Below, piece after piece: positions 10,606 to 22,902 of a DNA stretch of 64,000 nt. Made by a program: the position numbers and the translations under genes. This DNA is from Candolleomyces eurysporus (lineage: Eukaryota > Basidiomycota > Agaricomycetes > Agaricales > Psathyrellaceae), in NCBI GenBank assembly GCA_027579435.1, contig JANBPK010000812.1:62001-126000 (forward strand), given 5' to 3'. The notes beneath the pieces were generated by a model. It was not told the origin of the DNA. It was given only the letters and a program-made list of their open reading frames with translations, and did no database searches. Each line of letters begins with the position of its first letter. The first letter of the stretch is position 1.

Positions 10606-13600
10606 CTACTCCTCGTCATCATCGTCGTCGTCGTCGTCATCACTGTCTTCGTCGTCGCTCTCGTCTGCCCCATTGGCGAGCTTCTCCTCCCTAGCAATAG
10701 CCGCCTCCCAACCCTCCTCAAAAAGTTCAGGGTTAACCGCCGGATCAGCGATAGCATCCGCAAGTTTATTCCTGTTCTTCGAGGTGAGTTCGGATTTCCA
10801 TGATTTCACGGCTTGGGGTACGAGACTGTTGAGAGGAGCAATAGTCAGCGTCGATCAGGAAGACAACAGAGCAAGACAAGGATGGGAAGAGAGTGCGTGG
10901 AATAACGAAAGACCGACAAAGAAAGACCCCAACGGAAACCTACCTTGGCTTATACGTCCTCGCAAACAATGCACCCTCTGCGCCCCTGCCCGTCCTCTCA
11001 AGCAAGCCCACACACCCCTTCGTATCCCCTGTCTGCAGTTTCGCAACAAAAGCCAAATTATTCATACCCTTCTCCTCCGCAGTCTCACTCAACTTGTCTA
11101 GCCCTGATTTATCCCCTTGGGCTAGCAGCAAGAGGAGCAAGGAGTTGAGGTCCCCAGCGGCTTCGAACGCCTCTCGGGCAAGGTCGAACCGCCATACAGA
11201 GAGCGCCCGGTCGCCGATGGATTTCCATTTGACTGGAGATTCCGTTGCGGGGAGGGTGCGGGTGATGGATACGGCAGTGTCGAGATCGTCTAGGGAGAGG
11301 GCGAGTTCGAATTTGTGGTCGGGATCGGTTGTGATTGAGAGTGCTAGTTCCTTGAGGTCTGTTGTACAATAAATAGATCAATGACACGACGCGGGATGTG
11401 AGGTGCAGAAAGAAATAATAGTGGGCGCGAAAANCGAAAGTAAAAANCCAACACATACCCCTCTGTTCCAAGAACCTCGCAACTTTATTCACTTCACTCT
11501 TCGGCACACTCTCCAAAATTTCAGCGGCAGCATCCATATCACCTCTCAACACCGCAGTCTGATACTCCACGACACTGAGTGACAGCGTATACGCATATAA
11601 TTGCATATCCTTGTCAGCGAGGTACACCCGATTGTGGGCTGGGAGGTATCCGAGAACGTATAGCGATCTGATAGAGGGCATCGTGATGGGTTGAGATGAG
11701 ATCACTTAGAATAGGGAGGGAACTCACGAATCGAATGGACTGATAGTATACGACTGGCTTCCGACAAAGTAGCATAACCGGTTGTTGTTGGTGGTATAGA
11801 TGAAGCAATCGCCGACCCATTTTGCCGTCTTTACGCTAAACAACGCGCATATAATCAGGCATCTGGCTGGGGGTAGCATAGAAGAAGGGTGAGACGTACC
11901 CATCCTGGATCTCAGCGACGACGTCAAACGCCTCCTCGACACCCTCATCGGTGATTTCGGCGCCCTCGTCGACCTTGTTCGAGTAGGCGTCCCTCTCGAA
12001 GCGGAGGATGTAATAGGAGTCGTCGGAGGCGATTGCGACGAGGTTTCCAGTTCCAGACCAGTGGATCTGCACGGAGGAGGGAGGTTAGCTTTGGAAGAAA
12101 ATATGTTTCAGCGGGATCGAAACTCACGCTTTTAGCATCTACGTCAATCCGCCGCACAATCTCACCAGTCTCCCAATCCCAGAACACCACAAAACCGTTA
12201 CCCTTGGCTCCAAGCAGCGGACCACCGTATAGCTGATCGACCGCCCAGCTCCCTGCACCCTTCATCGTCGCCCCTGACCCAGCTCCGCCAGTCTTCTCTC
12301 TAAAGTTTTTGAAGATCTTGAGCTTGACTTTCGACTCCAGCACGGCATAGGTATTCGAATCCGGTGCCCATGCAAACGAAATACCCGACCCAAACGACTT
12401 GTTCCTCCACGCCAACGCCGTATAGATGATATACTCTCCATCACCCACCACCGTCACGAACCTCCCATTCGGCGAATGCAAAATCGACGTAGGGAACACC
12501 TCGGTCGTGCCCAACTCCTTGTTGGTGAAGGGTATCCGGGCTCCATCGGCCTGGGTCGCGGTGTGTTCGAGGGTAGCGAGGTTACCCGACAAGACTTCAT
12601 GATTCTTCGTGTAGATGAGTTTGCCTGATGGATCCATGCTGAAGGAGGGCTCGTCCCGACCGAGCTTGATCACCACCACACCCTCATCGAAACCCACTGC
12701 GACCTCGTTCGCGCCCTTGTTGAGCGCAACGCACCACGCGCGTTCGAGTCCGTAGCTCAGGGTGTTCTCGATACGGTATGTACTGGCGTTCCAGATCTTG
12801 ATCGTGCCGTCCTCGCTACCGCTGATCACGACGGGGAGGTTATCGAGCCATACGGCGAAGCTGACGTTGTTGGTATGCCCTTCCATTGTTTGGACGCAGC
12901 TCTTGGAGAGGTAGTCGAAGATCTTGACGGTCTTGTCGTCTCCGCAGGTAACGAGGTAGGGCTTGTCGGAGCCAGGGTAGAAATCGACATAGTTGACGCC
13001 CTTTTCGTGGGCGTCGAGGGTGACATTGGGGGAGGAGGAGGCGAGGGACCAGACTTTGACGGTGCGGTCGAGGCAGGCGCTGATGAAGGTGTTGCCGTCT
13101 TTGGGGTTGAAGGAGAGAGACATGATGTAATGTGTATGGCCTTCGAAGACCTGAATACAGAGTTAGTTTCTGAAATCAATATCATCTCGAGGAGCCTTGC
13201 CTGAATATTCTTCCACCCCTTCTCCCAATCCCAAGCCTTAATCGTCATATCATCGCTGCCCGTCAACACAATCGGCAGCGACGGGTGCACCGTCAAACAG
13301 CGAATGTAATCAGGATGCGCCTCGAACGCCGCGACCTTTTCATGGGTGTTGTAGTTGAAGACGCGCAGCTGGTAATCGTCGGACCCCGCGACGAACCAGT
13401 TCTTCCTGGGGATGAATTTCGCACATCGCACAGGGACCTCTGCAACCTCGAAAGACTTGACCAGGGCCCCTGTGTTGTGGTTGTAGATGTTCACGCTGCC
13501 ATTGTACAACGCGGCGAGCAGCCAGGGCTCGGTTGGGTGGAAATCGACGGCCTTGACGCGGTCAGAGCGGGAAAAGAGCTTTTTCTATTCAAATCTATTA

Positions 13601-13654
13601 AGTCCGGTAGATTTGGACTAGAAATTGTGGGCTTACTGTAACCTCGAAAAGCAT
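10606..13654 (-). CDS. SEC27: Coatomer subunit beta' (Sec27/COPB2)
   Basis: This is the COPI coat subunit that recognises dilysine cargo and drives Golgi-to-ER traffic. Eight exons (13637-13654, 13201-13584, 12128-13150, 11900-12066, 11728-11835, 11459-11667, 10944-11358, 10606-10825) give 847 residues, the normal fungal length. The start is the six-codon exon MLFEVT, which joins to [20 protein letters not shown], the conserved beginning. Two WD40 propellers follow, with repeats such as [20 protein letters not shown] and [19 protein letters not shown]. Next come the helical solenoid ([20 protein letters not shown]) and a poly-Asp/Glu tail. The intron after 13201 has a GC donor; the others are GT-AG. 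Two ambiguous bases (11434, 11447) lie inside an intron. It is essential in yeast and should be constitutively expressed. Confidence 0.96.
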
Positions 13655-14395
13655 CACAGGTCGTCGATGATAATTAAGCTTTTCCTCCACGCCCGCCCAG
13701 ATGAATTCCTCAATCCTGACGTGGAGGCTTTGTTTGGCATCAGCCTTAGATTGCTACTCATTTCAAACCCCGCTAAGCCTAGCCGCGCTCATCGCAGCGC
13801 GTCAAATTGGCATACCTTGTATTTTCCAGCAGGATTCCGACCGCCCTGGGTTGTAGCTTTTCTGAGAGCGGTTGCCATGCCCTTCACTTCTATGGCCTCA
13901 GATACTGGGACTGCCCATTGTGTAGAGCGTTTGACGCGCTCGGGATGGGGGTCTCATCCTCTACCTCTTGACAGCTCTGACTCGCTGCTCACAGCCCTGA
14001 CGTGTCTCTACTTAGCTGTACGTTATGCCCAGCCTAGATAATGTGCTTTGACCTGCTTTGGAGCTCTCAGAGACAATGTATGGCTTCAACGCTCCGTTCT
14101 CCAAGGCTGTATCCAGGACGACTACTACGACACTCTTACACCTCTGCAGTGCCGCCCTATTGTCTAAACCAGGCGGTCAGGCGAAGCCGCAGGTTTGCTT
14201 GGACTTTCTATCCTGTAAAATGAATGTCTTTTGACCTGTGGCTTTCTCTGTGTGCTTGGTAGCAGTCTGGAAAGCTGGTATAAATGTCAAAGACGAGCGG
14301 GGACGAGATGCCCCCAAATTCTCTCCCATCTCAATATCTCCTACTAGAGATTCTCGCCATCTATCTACCTCAACTGCTTCAAAAGAGCTGCAAAG
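13655..14395. other. Divergent intergenic region
   Basis: This lies between the Sec27 start and short-family copy 2. No coding support was found. It holds the TATA box listed separately at 14279. Confidence 0.45.
14279..14285 (+). promoter_or_regulatory. TATA box of short-family copy 2
   Basis: GGTATAAAT lies 111 bp before the ATG at 14396. The same GGTATAAAT appears at similar spacing before the family members at 17.1 and 19.6 kb, which supports it as a real promoter element. Confidence 0.6.
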
Positions 14396-15441
14396 ATGAG
14401 CTACAATCCTTTCTCTTCTTCTAGGCCAACGAGCTCTTCTTCTCGGCGATCATCCAACGCGTCCAATCGCACTCCTCAGGCTCACCGATACACCGCTCCA
14501 TCTACATCGTCTGCAGCTCTTTCGGTCTGGTACCAGAGCTATCCTCAAGCTTCTCAGGATCCAGCTACACAGATTGCCTACGGCGCCAGATTTTCTCGTC
14601 CCTTTCCCCCGGTCAACCATCGTCACCATACTCAGAGATCTACTCCAGTCAACAACTCAAACCCCTGGCAGAGTTACAATCTTGGACCGTCTCCCGCTTC
14701 TACCATTTCAAACGATGCTACTAGTGCTCAGAATCCTCTCACGTATTACTCTGCTCAGTACCCTGCTGCTTCTGCATCCCAGTCTTTTCACAGTCTGAAC
14801 ACCACCAGCAACGGGCTCAGTCTTCTTCCTGCTAACCTCAGGAATATACCCCAGCCTCCTTTCTCTCTCGATGGTACTGCTCCAAGTGTATCCAGTACGA
14901 TTTACCTCTGCTACGCTGGTAGCCCTTCGGCAGGTATTCCTATGACCGAGCTCGTATCTCGATCTCCCGACAGACTTGCTGAGATTCTCGAGGGTGGAGA
15001 CTTGCTCGTTACTCAACTTCTCAGTCGACGTCGATCCCAGGGAAACGGTATAGAGGTGTGCATTACCTGGCCCGGATACGAACGTGAGTTCAGATCTAGA
15101 CTGGCCTTTCACGGAGGAGCGTACAGGGTAAACATCCCAGACGGAAGACGGATGAGCAAGGCTCAGTTGGCTCAAGCGGTTGCGTCGGTGTTTCAAGGGT
15201 TTTTTGAGGTGAGCTACTCGCCCCAAAAATTCTTACGCCCGCTCTTGTCTTACTGGATTCCTTTCTGCTCCAACCCGCATTATAGAGGGTCCTACAAGAG
15301 AACTGGACGTTTGATTCTAGGTCTGGCAGCGCAAACAGGATCGGTCGCGGAGTCCAATTTCATAACCTCGTCTTGCTATGTCTGGTTGAGTTGTCGAATG
15401 GGGCGATCCAGGCTCAAGTGGCTGTCAGAGCCAGGGACTGA
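14396..15441 (+). CDS. Short WPGY-motif family protein, copy 2, with Ser-rich N-terminus
   Basis: Exons 14396-15208 and 15286-15441 encode 322 residues. An N-terminal half of about 165 residues is rich in Ser, Thr, Pro, Gln and Tyr and looks disordered. The family part follows: AGIPMTELVSRSPDRLAEIL, then CITWPGYEREF, then MSKAQLAQAVASVFQGFFE. The single intron falls at the conserved position directly after that motif. The second exon gives VQFHNLVLLCL and ends in IQAQVAVRARD. Compared with the 7.5 and 37 kb copies, the intron before WPGY is absent and the N-terminus is much longer. Function unknown; the C-terminal region and intron position tie it to the family. Confidence 0.68.
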
Positions 15442-16968
15442 ACAAGAAGTCTAACACTGACTGACGAGTTGGCTAGCTGAATGACGAGGGTGCTCTGGAA
15501 GTGGTGGCTCGGAGAAGCTGGTGTGCCGGACTTTGATTTTGGATCGAGGACGCTTCTTGGGTTCGATCGCTATCTCTTTTGCGAAGACTCATTCGGTTCC
15601 CGGTGGTTTGAGATAGCTGGTCTACTGGACTTTTGGTTTGAGGACTTTTTTATTCCTTAGTACTCCCTTTTCTTTCCTTCCCTTTCGACTTCTTTTACCT
15701 TCTCCCTGACGCTTTATGTTACTTCGGATTCCCTTGCTCTTATTGTTCCCCTTTCGAGTTCACTATCCTTCGCATTCTCTCCCTCTTTACTTCTTCTAAT
15801 CTTTCGATTCGTCTTCACTCACGCTTTTTTATTTTGCTCTCTCCCTCTCTGCTCATCCCGGACAATGGACTGTGTATCTGACGACTTTGCGACGACCCTC
15901 TTAACGACAATTCATCTCGGACTCTCATAGTATTTACTTCACTCTGCTTATTTTTCATTTATATGCTCGTTCTGGGACTATTGGACAGTTTGGAATCGGG
16001 TTTGGATAACGTCCGGTGTAGATACCCATTTTGTGATTTCATACTCATCTCTCGTTTAGTTAGTGCTGGCGCTTAGATAGTTCCTGGACCGGATCAACGT
16101 AGTAGATCTACGTACTGGAGTAAATGAGATCTATTTAACTCGTATACGGACTTTAGGTGAAAATAAATTCCAAGTCGCAGGTGAGTACAGGACTTGGAGG
16201 TAGGAGGCCTCAAAAAANGACCAGTTTCCTGGAACATAGGCAGAATGTCTCGGCCTATCACAAGGATCTCGATCATGTAAGAAGTTGACCTTCGACCCAA
16301 ATACGGCTCAGGATTTACCACAAATAGGAGCTGGTCCAATCGACGAGGGACCGCCAAGCGCCGCCCAAGATGATGATGGCGCATCAGCGCCCTTTTCCAA
16401 ACCCCCGACAACTTTCCGAGCCTTGTTCACCACTCCTTCTCGCAGAGGCTGCTGAAAAGTCTGCTCTCTAGCGAGTTGCAGACTCGCGCTTTCTTCTGAC
16501 TCTTATCGGTCCTATTCTTGGCCCTTACTTGTCTTCGTCTCCTTGCCGCTTGTCTAGGCACGGTAAACCGGGGCATTGGATGGGGTGGATTGCTGGTGTC
16601 TGCGTCTGCGTGGCGATTGGGGAAGGGACTACACTCTCCGAGCGATTTAGAGGATGCGATCAGCCTCTCCCCTGTGTTTCGAGTTCTCTTTCTGCCTTCA
16701 TCCTTGCCTTCCTCCCCACACTCTCAAGAATGGCAATACGAAGCTATGCCCTACAAATAATGAAGAGGGGCCTGGCGGCCAATATTCAAAGGAGGGGATA
16801 ATATTCATAGTAAGTACCTCGTACTGAACGACAACTAATTGAAAGACTACATCGTTGTGCTCCCAGCCACTGACATGTGCATCGTTCTCTAATAGGTTCA
16901 TTATGTACTGTGCTTGTTTTAGCGGTGTCTCAGAGGGCAGGGACGCGCGTCGACACCCGCCTGCGGGG
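15442..16968. other. Long pyrimidine-rich intergenic region
   Basis: About 15640-15870 is strongly CT-rich on the plus strand. An ambiguous base after poly-A occurs at 16218. No gene with family or splice support was found. The short open frames near 16518-16800 look like chance. Confidence 0.45.
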
Positions 16969-16975
16969 TATAAAT
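16969..16975 (+). promoter_or_regulatory. TATA box of the broken short-family copy
   Basis: TATAAAT preceded by GGGG, 139 bp (start to start) before the ATG at 17108. It matches the element at 19467 in sequence and in spacing (144 bp), so the duplicated un­it included the promoter. Confidence 0.55.
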
Positions 16976-17107
16976 TGAGCAGGGCACGGAATGCGTTGGA
17001 CCAGACACAACGCCCCCAAAGCATAATTACCTTCCTCGCAAGAGGAGTCAATACCCACCCAACAAACGCAAAGCCTATCCTTCCATCCCACTACACATCT
17101 GCAGAAT

Positions 17108-17860
17108 ATGAGTTAGTATCGCGAACCTCGTCTCCGCCCAGTACTTCCTCCTTACAGGGTGTCCAGAGAATTGACTCCGGCCGTTGCTCTCGGCAACCAG
17201 CCTGAGTATCACCCCGGTAATGCAACGCCTACCCTCGACCGGCACCTCAGGCCGACTGGGGTAGTGGCAGCCAGGCTCAGTTTTCGTATGTCGCTACCAG
17301 CTCAGGTCGGACTCTTCAGTTCCATCCAATCCCCCTGCCCCGCTACAAGACCAAGGTGACTTGGAGACTCTGCGCAGTGCCCCTCGAGGTCACCTTCGAA
17401 AAGATCGACGAGGAAGGGCAAGGGAGAGGCGTTCGTATGCAGGATCTCATCGATGATCCCCACAGTATTCGCCTGGAGATGAGTGGCTCTAACCACCGAG
17501 TGTTGAATGGTATCATTTCGTGCAAGTCTATCAGCTTGTACATTTGGTGATCAGGTATAATCCTTATAATCCTGATTATCCTCCCAATGATCCCTTCAGT
17601 GGTGTTCCTAAAACGCCATGGCTTAATCTAGGTCGCAAGGTTGCGAAGACATTCGCTGAGTTGATCGACGCGGTAAGTTCCTCTCTCAAATACTGATATG
17701 CAACAATTACTCACAAAAGATTCTCTCCTTATCTTTGAATTTACTAGACTAATTCAACTCAAACTTACTCGACGCCTGTTCAGTTCGACCGTCTTGTCTT
17801 GCTTAAAGTGGTGAGCTACTATTAAGGTGCCTTGGAGGCTGAGATAGAGGCTCTAGGATG
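17108..17860 (+). pseudogene. Broken copy of the short WPGY-motif family
   Basis: The sequence tracks the 19.6 kb copy through several landmarks: PIPLPRYKTKVTW, then VPLEVTFEKIDEEGQGRGV, then a KTFAELIDA exon end at the conserved intron position, and QFDRLVLLKV in the next exon. It carries several lesions. The ATG at 17108 is followed by a stop at codon 3. The N-terminal part changes frame between about 17240 and 17290. A TGA and frame change sit at about 17546-17552, where the other copies read W-P-G. A TAA interrupts the C-terminus near 17824 before LEAEIEALG. With a start, a frame and a C-terminus all damaged, it is best called a pseudogene. Its promoter TATA box is still present. Confidence 0.65.
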
Positions 17861-19466
17861 ATGACGAGCTTCCAATGTCCACGTCTGCATCCTCGACTTC
17901 GCTCCAGGCACCGGCCACCTTATCGTGTTCTTCAAGCTCGCTCTGATTCTTATCCTACATGGACCTTTGCCTGTCACTCATTCATTTTTTTTCTGGCTAT
18001 CCGGGCTTCCGATTCTCCCCTCTGTGGTCGCTCTGGGCCGACAAGCACACCCCATTTGTTTTCTTGCTTTCTGCTCACGACCACTGGCAATTCTCTTCGA
18101 AGGCTCTCCTAGAGCAATGGTGCCATATGGCTCTAACAGCCACTCATGATCTTCCTTCTGCGACGAAGCTTTGATTTCTACGCTTGATTTACGACCTGTT
18201 TTCTCTTCTTCGCTGCTACTCCCTACAGCCTATCTGTAAATTAGCCTAAAAATAAAATGATAACGTGGTAGAGCGCTTCGTGGTGCAATGTCAGAGGTAT
18301 TCTACACGCACAGCTAGGTGCATCTTGGCTGACAATATTAAATTATTTATCTTTTATTGGGTCAGCGAAGTTCACAAACCTGTTACACTCTCAAGCGCGA
18401 CGTAATTCTTGCTCTTTCGATTTTTTCAGCCCTTTCTTTCAGATCTTCACAAGCTTTCCATTGATTACTCACTCGCTCTCTTTTGGAACTCTCCCTTGTC
18501 TCATGTTGCTCGGGCTTCCCTGTCTTTCGAATTCCCACTCGTTTGCCTTTACTTTCGTGTGCTGATTCATCTTGGGCTATGGCTTTCATCGACCGCTCTA
18601 TGTTAAATATTTGTCATGACTCTTGATGAACTTGCAATGTATTCCATACTCCTGCTGTGCATACAGTATCGGTCACAGTCAGAATGAGCGAATCCATTCT
18701 TCGAATACGCCCAAAATCGACCAGCAGGTCCAGGAGACGAGATGGACGCCGTAGCGACTCAAAAAGCTAGTTGATCTGACGCTAGAGCTGGCAAAATTAT
18801 TGCATTACACGACCTCTCCCTTAATGTGAATAGTCTCTATGACACTCCACGGAGTCGACGACTGTCCTACAGACGTAAAGGATGACTTTGGTGAAGTGCT
18901 GGTCTTATCTAATCTTATCTGCCATGTCCGCCAAGACCAAGATCCCACATCACAGCGACTCGGACATGCCACTGGCTTTGCGCTGGCTCTGTGTTTCGCA
19001 TTGCAACTGGCTCCTTTTGCGGCACCTCTCGTGGCTTCTGCTCAACTCGAACCTTATTTTCCTTGTCATCCGTCGAGGTGCTGTAAGCCAACGTCAGGTG
19101 GGCTTACGGCGGACGGCGCCTGCGTGGCTGGCGAGGTACGCTACGCTGGACTAACAATGAAGCAAACGCCTCGCATCTCTCTAAAACGTTCTGTGGGCGC
19201 CGCCCGCCGCCATTCATGCCTATCTCGCCAATCGAGCCAATTTCAGAGTGCCAGTGGCGAATGAAGCCTGTGTCTCTGTGATCAAAGCTAAAAAANGTTA
19301 TGTCCTCCAAACAATGAGCACTCGGTTCACTCTGTTGAAACAATGCGTTCTTGGGCGATGTCACTAGTAACAACCCTAGTCGGGCCAGGGTCTTTCAGTA
19401 CTTGGACACTGTGCTTGTGTCAGTGATACAAGCCACGGCAGGGCGAAGGTTGACACGGTCTGGGGG
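17861..19466. other. Intergenic region
   Basis: No gene is supported. It contains a 15-bp sequence at 18318-18332 that recurs after copy 3 at 20728-20742, and an ambiguous base at 19296 after poly-A. An open frame at 18839-19264 has no recognisable product. Confidence 0.4.
18318..18332 (+). repeat. Duplicated 3' flank of short-family copies (first occurrence)
   Basis: The 15 bases GTGCATCTTGGCTGA occur here and at 20728-20742. In each case they lie about 440-460 bp after a family member on the same strand, so the duplicated segment appears to extend well beyond the genes. Confidence 0.5.
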
Positions 19467-19473
19467 TATAAAT
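19467..19473 (+). promoter_or_regulatory. TATA box of short-family copy 3
   Basis: GGTATAAAT with TATAAAT 144 bp (start to start) before the ATG at 19611, followed by a CT/CAA-rich leader. It is equivalent to the elements at 14279 and 16969. Confidence 0.6.
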
Positions 19474-19610
19474 TGCAGCGGGGGATGGAGTGAAAGGGAC
19501 TATACGCAACTCCCCCAAGAGCAACACACCCTCTCCATCAAGAGTCAAATAGCGAAATTTTTGCACTTTTGCACAACCATCGAGTTACTCCCTGCCGACT
19601 ACCAGCTAAA

Positions 19611-20290
19611 ATGAGCAGCCGTCGCAACTCTCTCCACCCACAGGTCCCTTCTGATTTTTTATCTAGAGAGTCAACGCTGGCCGGTGCCGTCGTCGACTTG
19701 AATTTGCCGACACCCCAGAACAAGTCGGCCCCTGGCAGCCAGAACGATAGAGTTCGTCCAATTCCCAATTTTCCTCGCTACACGTCGGTCACACCTTGGG
19801 CACGCCGCAAAGTGCCTATCGAGGTCACCTTCGAGAAGGAAGGTGAGCTGGGGAAAGGGTTAGGCATTTGTCTGAGGGATCTGGTGGAGAAACCCGACAA
19901 GGTCGGTATGATTGGCCCTGAGCATCTAGTATTGAAAGGTAGCACTCTTAAAAAGAGTATCGCCTTGTTCCTTGCGTGGCCTGGATTAGAAGTACCACCG
20001 AAGCAGTATTGGGTCGACGTACTCAATAAATCGGGGAAGGACGTTACTAGATTAGAGGTAGGCCATATGGTAGCGGAGAAATTCTACAGGTTTTTCCACG
20101 TGAGTTCCCTTTTTCTTTCGAATGCTAGCATTGCGTAGCTACTCACACAGGATATGCTTTTCGCTTTTCAACCTTCTAGCACGATTTGGGGAACCCCAAA
20201 TGCACCACATTCGACAGTCTTGTCTTGCAAAAAGTGTTCAGCGAGTTCGAGGGTCAACTGGAGGTTGAGATCGCCGTTCGAGTATGCTGA
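19611..20290 (+). CDS. Short WPGY-motif family protein, copy 3
   Basis: Exons 19611-20099 and 20180-20290 encode 199 residues. The family core is RRKVPIEVTFEKEGELGKG, LRDLVEKPDKVGMIG, SIALFLAWPGLEVP, VGHMVAEKFYRFFH, the conserved intron, and a C-terminal TTFDSLVLQKVFSEFEGQL ending in VEIAVRVC. The WPGY motif is WPGL here. The N-terminus is short and polar, with no signal peptide. This copy is the intact counterpart of the broken gene at 17.1 kb, with which it shares promoter and flank sequence. The function is not known. Confidence 0.68.
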
Positions 20291-21132
20291 GCTGATGACT
20301 CCACGTCTATGCGTTCTAGATTTCTGGATCCCCAGTCACCAGTTCAATGCTTCAAGCTCGACAGTCTATTCACCTGTGTCAAAGTTCCTTGTTTCTATCC
20401 ATTGATCGTTTCATATTCTTCTCTTGGTGATCGCTCTCGGGCTCACACCCGCAATCGCTGCCTTCCGTTCAGATCTGCTAGTGGAAATTCTCTCAGTCTT
20501 GCACGGCATGCTAAATGACATTAAGAACCGCTTATAACTTCGGCCATAATTGCTTAGATCGGTCTTCGTCACTCTTCGATTACTCACTCCTCCTCCTAGC
20601 CCTTTTATACTACGATTCATTTGTTACCTTTGTATAATTTAAAAAATATCACATTACTGGTGCATACACCAGGACCCAACATATAAAACTAGAGAGCAAC
20701 TGGACGTGCTAGCGAACACACCGTCAAGTGCATCTTGGCTGAGCGGGATCCGGCAGTCGTTCAATCTTGAGAACACGGAGAGAGCGAGAGTCTTCGTGTT
20801 TTTCAAATCCATGGTAGACTCTTCTTTTATCGAGACTTCGCAGTCAGGTCAAGGCGTGCAAATCCGAGTATAACGACCCTCACAATCTGAGCCTCAAAAA
20901 CAGCACATTGGTCTTGAAGATCCCGGAATCATTACACTCTTTCCCTCCCAGTGTTATAGTCAAGCACGTATCCGGAAATTTAACTCGTTTCTCACATCAC
21001 ATAATTTATTGGTAGATTGTGGTGCTGCTACATACACAGGGCATTAGATATCGTACAAGAAACAAATAATCAACACAGTCTACAAGCACAAAAACATGTC
21101 GGTTGAACCGTCGAGCCCGTTCATAGTCCTAT
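20291..21132. other. Intergenic region
   Basis: It contains the second copy of the 15-bp flank repeat at 20728-20742. A few short open frames have no support. Confidence 0.4.
20728..20742 (+). repeat. Duplicated 3' flank of short-family copies (second occurrence)
   Basis: Identical 15 bases to 18318-18332, placed at a similar distance after the intact copy 3. Confidence 0.5.
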
Positions 21133-22111
21133 TCATGCCAAGCCCCCGCTCAACTCGCTAAAAAGGGACTCCTGATAGGCGTGTTCGTCTGAGAAGTAGT
21201 ACATCCCATCGTCTTCGTTTTCATCTTCGTATTCGGATTCGTAAAGGCTATGCCTGTCGTCGTCTTCATCGACTCGGAGGAACTTGTTGCTCACATCACC
21301 CTCATAATCATCGTAGTTGGAATCGTACTCAGAGAGACCATCCTCAACAGCGTTTCCGGGTATCTCATCAAGCTCCTCACACTCAACAGCGTCGACCCAC
21401 ACGGCGATCCTCTTGAAAACCTCAGCAGACAGGCCTGGTCCATTGACCTCAATCTCGAGGTCTGCCGAGGTCTCGGAGCACACGTCGGAATCGTGATCGA
21501 AAGACTTGTCATCCTCGTCGGTGTCGAGGTACAGGGAGGCATAGCCATTTGAGCTCTCCTGTGCATCGTATGAAGAGCGGTCATCGGCATCCGACACGAT
21601 TTCGAAGTCCAAGGCCACTGGGAGCACCAGAACCCTCAAAAGCTTTGCCTGGGCCTTTTTCTTGTAGTTCTTGTATCGATACGCCATAGTCGTCTTCGCA
21701 ATCGCAAAATTGGTGCTCTTGGGGGTGATACTCAGAGGCGCGACAGTGGCTGAATGGTATTCGAGGGGCTTCGAGGGGTGTAGAAAGCTTGAGCAAGGGG
21801 AATTTGCGCAATGCGGCTCATCGAAATTGAATCGGACTTCTTTCTTCCTAATATTGAGAGGTGCTGTGATGGCGGTCGTAGCTATCCCTCTGAGAGCGGT
21901 ATTGCTGAAGATTCTAGTGGTCGTGTATCTTGCGGTTTCGAATGCCACACCTGGCTTGGCAGCTTGCCCATCCTGATCACGCTTCTTCACGTCCTATCAG
22001 AAACCCGAACGGAGTCGATCAGACTGGTTGCACTCAGAGACTAAAATATACGCCTACCAAAGGCTTTGTAGCTCTTCCATTGTTGTTCCCCACCATATCG
22101 AAGGCAGACAT
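21133..22111 (-). CDS. Hypothetical protein with basic N-terminus and highly acidic C-terminus
   Basis: Not recognised. Two exons (22058-22111 and 21133-21993) joined by a canonical GTAGGC...TAG intron of 64 nt encode 304 residues. The start is MSAFDMVGNNNG. The first half is basic and Ser/Thr-rich, with KKEVRFNFDEPH and KNYKKKAQAKLL. From about residue 150 the chain is dominated by Asp, Glu, Ser and Tyr, for example YESEYEDENEDDGMYYFSDE. Such acidic tails are found in histone-binding and chromatin proteins, but no fold is visible. The long open exon and the clean splice that adds an ATG in frame support a real gene. Confidence 0.55.
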
Positions 22112-22902
22112 GAGGCAGAAAGCGGTGACACAAAGACGTCGATCGCGGGGAAAGAGAAACCAAGAGAGATCTAGACGAAAACCTGATGTTTGTCGGACAA
22201 TGCGGATTATCGCAAAAAAAATATCTTACCACTGGCTTGGGTAGGCTGGAAAATTGGTGTAAAGAGGAACGAAACAAACGATTTAGAGATGAGAACTCCC
22301 AAACATATGTTGTTTGGCCTTGTGTTCGATCAATAGCGTCCGGATTGTCGTCCAAAAACGGACGATAATTCCCCGAAAAAGGGAATGGTCTAGAACGTCA
22401 GCGGAGGATGGATGAGTGTTTATGGTCGCGTCGCGTTCCTGTTGCTGAACCCCGCATTCGGGGATGGAGTGAGTACTGGGGGTAAGAGGCTATCGGACAG
22501 ATGGCCAAAATTTGATCTTTTTGGTCATCCCAACGCGGTAGAAAGTTTGAAACACGCCTCCGACTCATGGCACAAAGGAAGTAGGTCTATGCGAGAAGCA
22601 AAGTAACGATGGGGCGAGGAGAGAAGTATGCGGCTCAGCGCTTCACGTCATGCGTAGAGTCTGGATAATTCTAATAAACGACATAGCCTGAATAATATAC
22701 AGAGAGACAGGTGCTAGCAATGAGGCTCGCATGTGTACAGGTTTACAGAACGAGAGATGCAATGGTACAGAGAGAGTAAATGATACAAAACAGAGAAGAA
22801 GAATGCAATATGCGTAAAGATACGATAGGATATTAATTAGGGTATTAGAGATTGTCTGGTACTGGAATGAAGGGAGCATCATGATGAAAGTGAGTGTAAT
22901 GC
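22112..22902. other. Intergenic region
   Basis: No gene is supported. Minus-strand open frames close to 22041-22355 overlap the first exon of the acidic-protein gene in another frame. Confidence 0.4.

Noticed and set aside
18839..19264. Open frame of 141 codons as a gene
   Set aside because: No domain, atypical composition, no splice structure, and it runs into the promoter side of short-family copy 3.
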